Shown: piece after piece, positions 13,704 through 16,085 of the stretch | Layout: each line of letters starts with the position of its first letter | Position numbering within the stretch: the stretch's first letter is position 1 | DNA from: CAZOJJ01 sp964580105 | GTDB lineage: Bacteria; Bacteroidota; Rhodothermia; Rhodothermales; Rubricoccaceae | DNA length: 16,085 nt | Assembly: GCA_964580105.1 (NCBI GenBank) | Contig: CAZOJJ010000063.1 | Location: forward strand, 1-16,085 | Reading direction: 5' to 3' | The notes under the pieces: model-generated | What the model was told of the DNA's origin: nothing | The model's database searches: none | Seen by the model: the letters and a program-made list of their open reading frames with translations, nothing else | Translations under genes and position numbers: made by a program

Positions 13704-13856
13704 CGGGAGGCGTCGGGGCGCAGCCGAACGGAGCGTGTGGCCAGGCCTCGGTACGGTCGTTGATCCGAGCTGTGTAGCTCATAACCGAGTGCGCGAAAGT
13801 ACCCCGATGCCGCTCGTCTCGGTACGGGCCGAGGTGTCTTTCCTTGAACCTCCATC
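13704..13856 (-). promoter_or_regulatory. csgE leader region with repeats, probable curli promoter
   Basis: This 153-base gap contains gagct-gtgt-agctc, a 5-bp inverted repeat at 13767-13780. It also contains two direct copies of ctcggtacgg at 13747-13756 and 13818-13827. On the minus strand TACTTTCG (13801-13794) differs at one base from the Bacteroidota -7 consensus TAnnTTTG; no good -33 TTG was found. As the first gap before csgE it is the most likely site for the main curli promoter and its control. Confidence 0.4.
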
Positions 13857-15305
13857 CTACAGCACGGGCGCGAAGAGCCGCGTGCCGTGGACGGCCAGGC
13901 GGAACCAGAACGAACGGTCGTTGAGCTCCCCCTGCATCAGCCGCGTGGCCCGCGCAAAGTCCCGCTCCAGCATGGCCTCGGTCTCTCGGCAGAAGCCCGC
14001 GTCGTTGACGAGCGCGGTCAGCTCGAAGTTGAGCCGGAAGGAGCGGTTGTCGAAGTTGGCCGTGCTGACGGCGGCGTAGTCGTCGTCGATGAGGAGCACC
14101 TTCTGGTGCATGAAGCCGTCCTCGTAGAGCCACACCTCGGCGCCGGCCCGCTCCACCTCGGGGAGGTAGGCGAAGGGGACGTACTTGAAGAAGATGCTGT
14201 CGCTCCGGCGGGGCACGAGGACGCGCACGTCCACGCCGCGGAGGGCGGCCAGCTGGAGCGCGCCGAGGACGCGGCCGTCCGGGACGAAGTACGGCGTGGC
14301 GAGCCACACGCGCTGCTCGGCGCTTTCGATGGCGTGCGTGTAGAGCAGCCCGCACGTTTCGAGGTCGTCCGCCGGGCCGGAGGCGAGGATGAGGGCGCAG
14401 CGGTTCTGCGGGGAGGGCTCCGGCTGCCACCGCACGGCGGGGAGGGCTCGCGTGCCGTAGAACCAGTCCTTCAGAAACGCCAGCTGGATGCCCTGCACCG
14501 TCGGCCCCTCGACGGCGAGGTGGGTGTCCCGCCACGGGCTGATCGCCGGGTCTCGCCCCAGGTACTCGTCGCCGACGTTGAGGCCGCCCAGGTAGGCCCG
14601 CACGCCGTCCACCACGACGAGCTTGCGGTGGTTGCGGAAGTTGAGGCGGAAGCGCTTGAGCCAGCTCCGCCCGCCGCTGAACTCGGAGACCTGGACGCCG
14701 GCCGCCTCCAGCTCGCGCCGGTAGGCCGGCGGCAGGTGGAGGCAGCCGACCTCGTCGTAGAGGAGGTAGACGCGGACGCCCCGCCCGGCCGCGTCGAGCA
14801 GCTTCTGCTTGAACCGACGGCCGATGTCGTCGTCGCGGATGATGTAGAACTGGGCGAGGACGTAGTCCTCGGCGGCGTCGAGGCCGGCGAAGAGGGCCTC
14901 GAAGGTGGCGTCGCCGTCCACGAGCAACCGGGCGCCGTTGCTGTGCGTGAACGGGAGCGTGGCGAGGTTGCGGAAGCCGACGAGTTCGCTGCGCTCGCGG
15001 GGGTCCTCCTCCTGCTCGGGCGCGACGAGGTAGTCGGCCAGGATGCCGGTCTGCCCGTGACTGAGGTCTACCGGCAGCACGTCCTCGAAGTCGCGCATCG
15101 CCTGGTCGTAGGCGTCGAACTTGACGCGGCCGAAGACCCAGTAGGCGACGAGGGCGAGGTAGGGGAAGGTGACGAGCGAGACGGCCCAGGCCGTCGCTCC
15201 CTGCGCCGTGCGCGCCTTCATGATGGCGTCGAGTGCACTGATCGCGCCGAGCACGTGCAGCGCCGGGATGCCGACGCCGAGGATCCAGCCGAGGACGCCG
15301 CCCAT
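13857..15305 (-). CDS. cls: cardiolipin synthase (phospholipase D family)
   Basis: Bacterial Cls joins two phosphatidylglycerol molecules into cardiolipin and glycerol at the inner membrane. The product has 482 residues, a typical length. Two N-terminal transmembrane helices (about 2-22 and 38-58) carry the usual PLDNc layout. They are followed by two phospholipase D catalytic motifs: HRKLVVVDG with His226, Lys228, Asp233, and HQKVLLIDDD with His400, Lys402, Asp407. Supporting segments are YIIRDDDIGRRF, NVGDEYLGRD, ATPYFVPD and STANFDNRSFRLNFE. The frame is open upstream to 15578, but that part is Arg-rich and non-membranous, so the ATG at 15305 is chosen. The TGA of a small upstream ORF overlaps this ATG. 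Confidence 0.94.
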   Translation of the reverse strand: MGGVLGWILGVGIPALHVLGAISALDAIMKARTAQGATAWAVSLVTFPYLALVAYWVFGRVKFDAYDQAMRDFEDVLPVDLSHGQTGILADYLVAPEQEEDPRERSELVGFRNLATLPFTHSNGARLLVDGDATFEALFAGLDAAEDYVLAQFYIIRDDDIGRRFKQKLLDAAGRGVRVYLLYDEVGCLHLPPAYRRELEAAGVQVSEFSGGRSWLKRFRLNFRNHRKLVVVDGVRAYLGGLNVGDEYLGRDPAISPWRDTHLAVEGPTVQGIQLAFLKDWFYGTRALPAVRWQPEPSPQNRCALILASGPADDLETCGLLYTHAIESAEQRVWLATPYFVPDGRVLGALQLAALRGVDVRVLVPRRSDSIFFKYVPFAYLPEVERAGAEVWLYEDGFMHQKVLLIDDDYAAVSTANFDNRSFRLNFELTALVNDAGFCRETEAMLERDFARATRLMQGELNDRSFWFRLAVHGTRLFAPVL

Positions 15306-15559
15306 CACGAACCGGGCTGCGCGGTGAGACGGCCGGCGCGGATACGCCGCCCTGCGATTCGAATCGCGGTCCCCGCCCCCCGCTGCGTCAGAGGAGGGAA
15401 GGCGTTCACGGGAGCCCGTGATTCCCGCACTCCTTCGGCTTCTACCCCCTCCAGCAGCACGATCATATCGCGGGCCGGCGCGCCGGTCGTGGCGAGGTGC
15501 CCGTCCTCGGCCTGGTCGGCGAAGACGTCGGCGGCGCGGAAGTTGGCGGCGGCGCGCAT
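15305..15559 (-). CDS. doubtful 84-residue ORF overlapping the cls start
   Basis: An ATG at 15559 opens an 84-codon frame (MRAAANFRAADVFADQAEDG...) whose TGA overlaps the cls ATG as TGATG, the same coupling seen at mnmA. The first 38 codons use G/C at nearly every third position like real genes here. The remainder loses that bias and includes two palindromes (15354-15367, 15406-15421). It is either a real small gene, the remnant of one, or cls leader that happens to be open. No family is recognised. Confidence 0.3.
   Translation of the reverse strand: MRAAANFRAADVFADQAEDGHLATTGAPARDMIVLLEGVEAEGVRESRAPVNAFPPLTQRGAGTAIRIAGRRIRAGRLTAQPGS
15354..15367. promoter_or_regulatory. 14-bp perfect palindrome upstream of cls
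   Basis: gcgattcgaatcgc is a perfect palindrome 49 bases upstream of the cls ATG. It contains the GATTCG/CGAATC core that also forms the inverted repeat at 2109-2133 upstream of the amidase gene. A shared operator for two envelope genes is possible but unproven. Confidence 0.4.
15406..15421. promoter_or_regulatory. 7+2+7 inverted repeat upstream of cls
   Basis: tcacggg and cccgtga flank the dinucleotide ag, giving a 16-base symmetric site typical in size for a dimeric repressor. It lies about 100 bases upstream of cls and about 40 bases from the palindrome at 15354. Confidence 0.35.
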
Positions 15560-15613
15560 GGCGGTTGGGGCTGGGCACGGGTGGGGCACGAGGGCCAGGT
15601 GCCTAAGGCCGAC

Positions 15614-15922
15614 CTACAGCATCACCTCGTCCACGTAGCACCAGCCCCAGCGCTCGCTCCGCTCGATGGAGCGCATGACGGGGTGGCCGGTGGCGTGAAA
15701 GTGGGCGGTGGCGTGCTGGCCCGGCGAGGAGTCGCAGCAGCCGACGTGGCCGCACTCCAGGCAGAGGCGGAGGTGGACCCAGCGCATCCCCGCCGCGAGG
15801 CACTCCTCGCAGCCCTGGGCGCTGGGGACGACCTCGCGGACGCGGTCGAGGTGGGTGCACCCGGCGTTGGGATCGGGGTCGAAGGAGACCGGGCGGTGGG
15901 TGTCGATCCAGTCGGCGCGCAT
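15614..15922 (-). CDS. UBP-type zinc-finger protein
   Basis: The protein has 102 residues and consists almost only of a ZnF-UBP domain. The metal-binding pattern is visible: Cys22 and His24 (GCTHLD), Cys38 and Cys41 (GCEECL), Cys54 and Cys57 (LCLECGHVGCCDSS) with Cys62, then a His-rich end (QHATAHFHATGHPV). In eukaryotes this domain binds the C-terminus of ubiquitin. Bacterial stand-alone versions are common and their partner is generally unknown. The tail RWGWCYVDEVML is also typical. It is on the same strand as cls but 308 bases away. The ATG at 15922 gives the usual short N-terminus. Confidence 0.88.
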   Translation of the reverse strand: MRADWIDTHRPVSFDPDPNAGCTHLDRVREVVPSAQGCEECLAAGMRWVHLRLCLECGHVGCCDSSPGQHATAHFHATGHPVMRSIERSERWGWCYVDEVML

Positions 15923-16040
15923 GGCAGGGCTCGGGCAGATCGGGAGAGAGGGCGGCCCTTCAACGCGCGAAGGCGGCGGAGTTGCCGGGGCGAGCGCGGC
16001 CCGCCGGTCAGCCCGCTTCGGGGAGCCGGTCTAGAGCGTG

Positions 16041-16071
16041 TTATGGATCTCTGAGGCTCAGGGTAGCTTCG
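16041..16071 (+). promoter_or_regulatory. candidate promoter for the gene at the right edge
   Basis: TAGCTTCG at 16064-16071 differs at one position from the Bacteroidota -7 consensus TAnnTTTG. A TTATG at 16041-16045 lies 20 bases upstream where a -33 TTG is expected. The -7 element ends only 4 bases before the ATG at 16076, so the transcript would be leaderless or nearly so. Confidence 0.35.
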
Positions 16072-16075
16072 GCGT

Positions 16076-16085
16076 ATGTCTACGC
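16076..16085 (+). CDS. possible start of a gene running out of the window
   Basis: An ATG at 16076 begins Met-Ser-Thr just after the TAGCTTCG element. Only ten bases are visible, so nothing can be said about the product. It is listed because of the promoter-like context and because the neighbouring UBP gene is divergent. Confidence 0.25.

Larger units (their letters stand above)
15306..15613. other. 308-base region between cls and the UBP zinc-finger gene
   Basis: Apart from the doubtful small ORF at 15305-15559, it holds two symmetric sites, 15354-15367 and 15406-15421. These lie 49 and 101 bases upstream of the cls start and are probably part of its control region. I see no clear promoter boxes, no terminator with a T tract and no RNA gene. 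Confidence 0.45.

Noticed and set aside
8089..13856. GTAC-containing words in five of the six gaps around the curli genes
   Set aside because: The words (gtaccg, agtacgtacc, ggtacc, cccgtacggg, cgtacgtg) share only four bases and vary in position, so chance is a sufficient explanation.
13887..15638. 583-codon open frame on the + strand opposite cls
   Set aside because: The minus frame has both phospholipase D motifs and transmembrane helices. The + frame is low-complexity E/V/A-rich with no recognisable domain.
15923..16040. Possible tRNA or terminator in the gap before the right-edge gene
   Set aside because: No cloverleaf or T-loop sequence is visible. The ccgg-based stem near 16000 is short and interrupted, and the flanking genes are divergent, so no terminator is expected.

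Overview
The window is very GC-rich, and its genes use G or C at almost every third codon position. The gene set (AMIN plus Amidase_3 amidase, a Bacteroidota-style curli system), the scarcity of Shine-Dalgarno sequences and a recurring TAnCTT element before start codons resembling the Bacteroidota -7 box (TAnnTTTG) suggest a high-GC relative of Bacteroidota. Rhodothermota/Rhodothermales, for example a Rubricoccaceae-like marine bacterium, is my best guess. It is an inference without a 16S or marker comparison.

Left part (1-6787), mostly + strand. It opens with the 3' end of an unknown gene carrying PPTLA repeats. Two exported coiled-coil proteins follow, probably in the same operon, closed by a strong hairpin at 2066-2096. 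Next come an exported N-acetylmuramoyl-L-alanine amidase, adenine phosphoribosyltransferase (apt), a small lipoprotein, ridA (minus strand) and mnmA. A 62-residue zinc-ribbon membrane protein overlaps the mnmA stop codon.

Central part (6673-13703), minus strand, is a curli (functional amyloid) locus read right to left: csgE, csgF, csgG, a giant curlin subunit of 980 residues with about 39 curlin repeats, a small second curlin-like protein, and a lipoprotein with a carboxypeptidase-regulatory-like domain. CsgG would form the outer-membrane secretion pore, CsgE its periplasmic gate and chaperone, and CsgF the link between pore and growing fibre. The giant curlin is the likely fibre subunit and the small one the likely nucleator or minor subunit. 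Departures from the E. coli system are the repeat number, a beta-barrel-like C-terminal extension on CsgG, a long N-terminal extension on CsgE, a 16-bp perfect hairpin between the two curlin genes, and the extra lipoprotein.

Right part (13857-16085), minus strand: cardiolipin synthase behind a palindrome-rich leader that overlaps a doubtful 84-codon ORF, then a small UBP-type zinc-finger protein, then a divergent promoter candidate with the first codons of a + strand gene at the window edge. No rRNA, tRNA, CRISPR array, insertion sequence or phage gene was seen.
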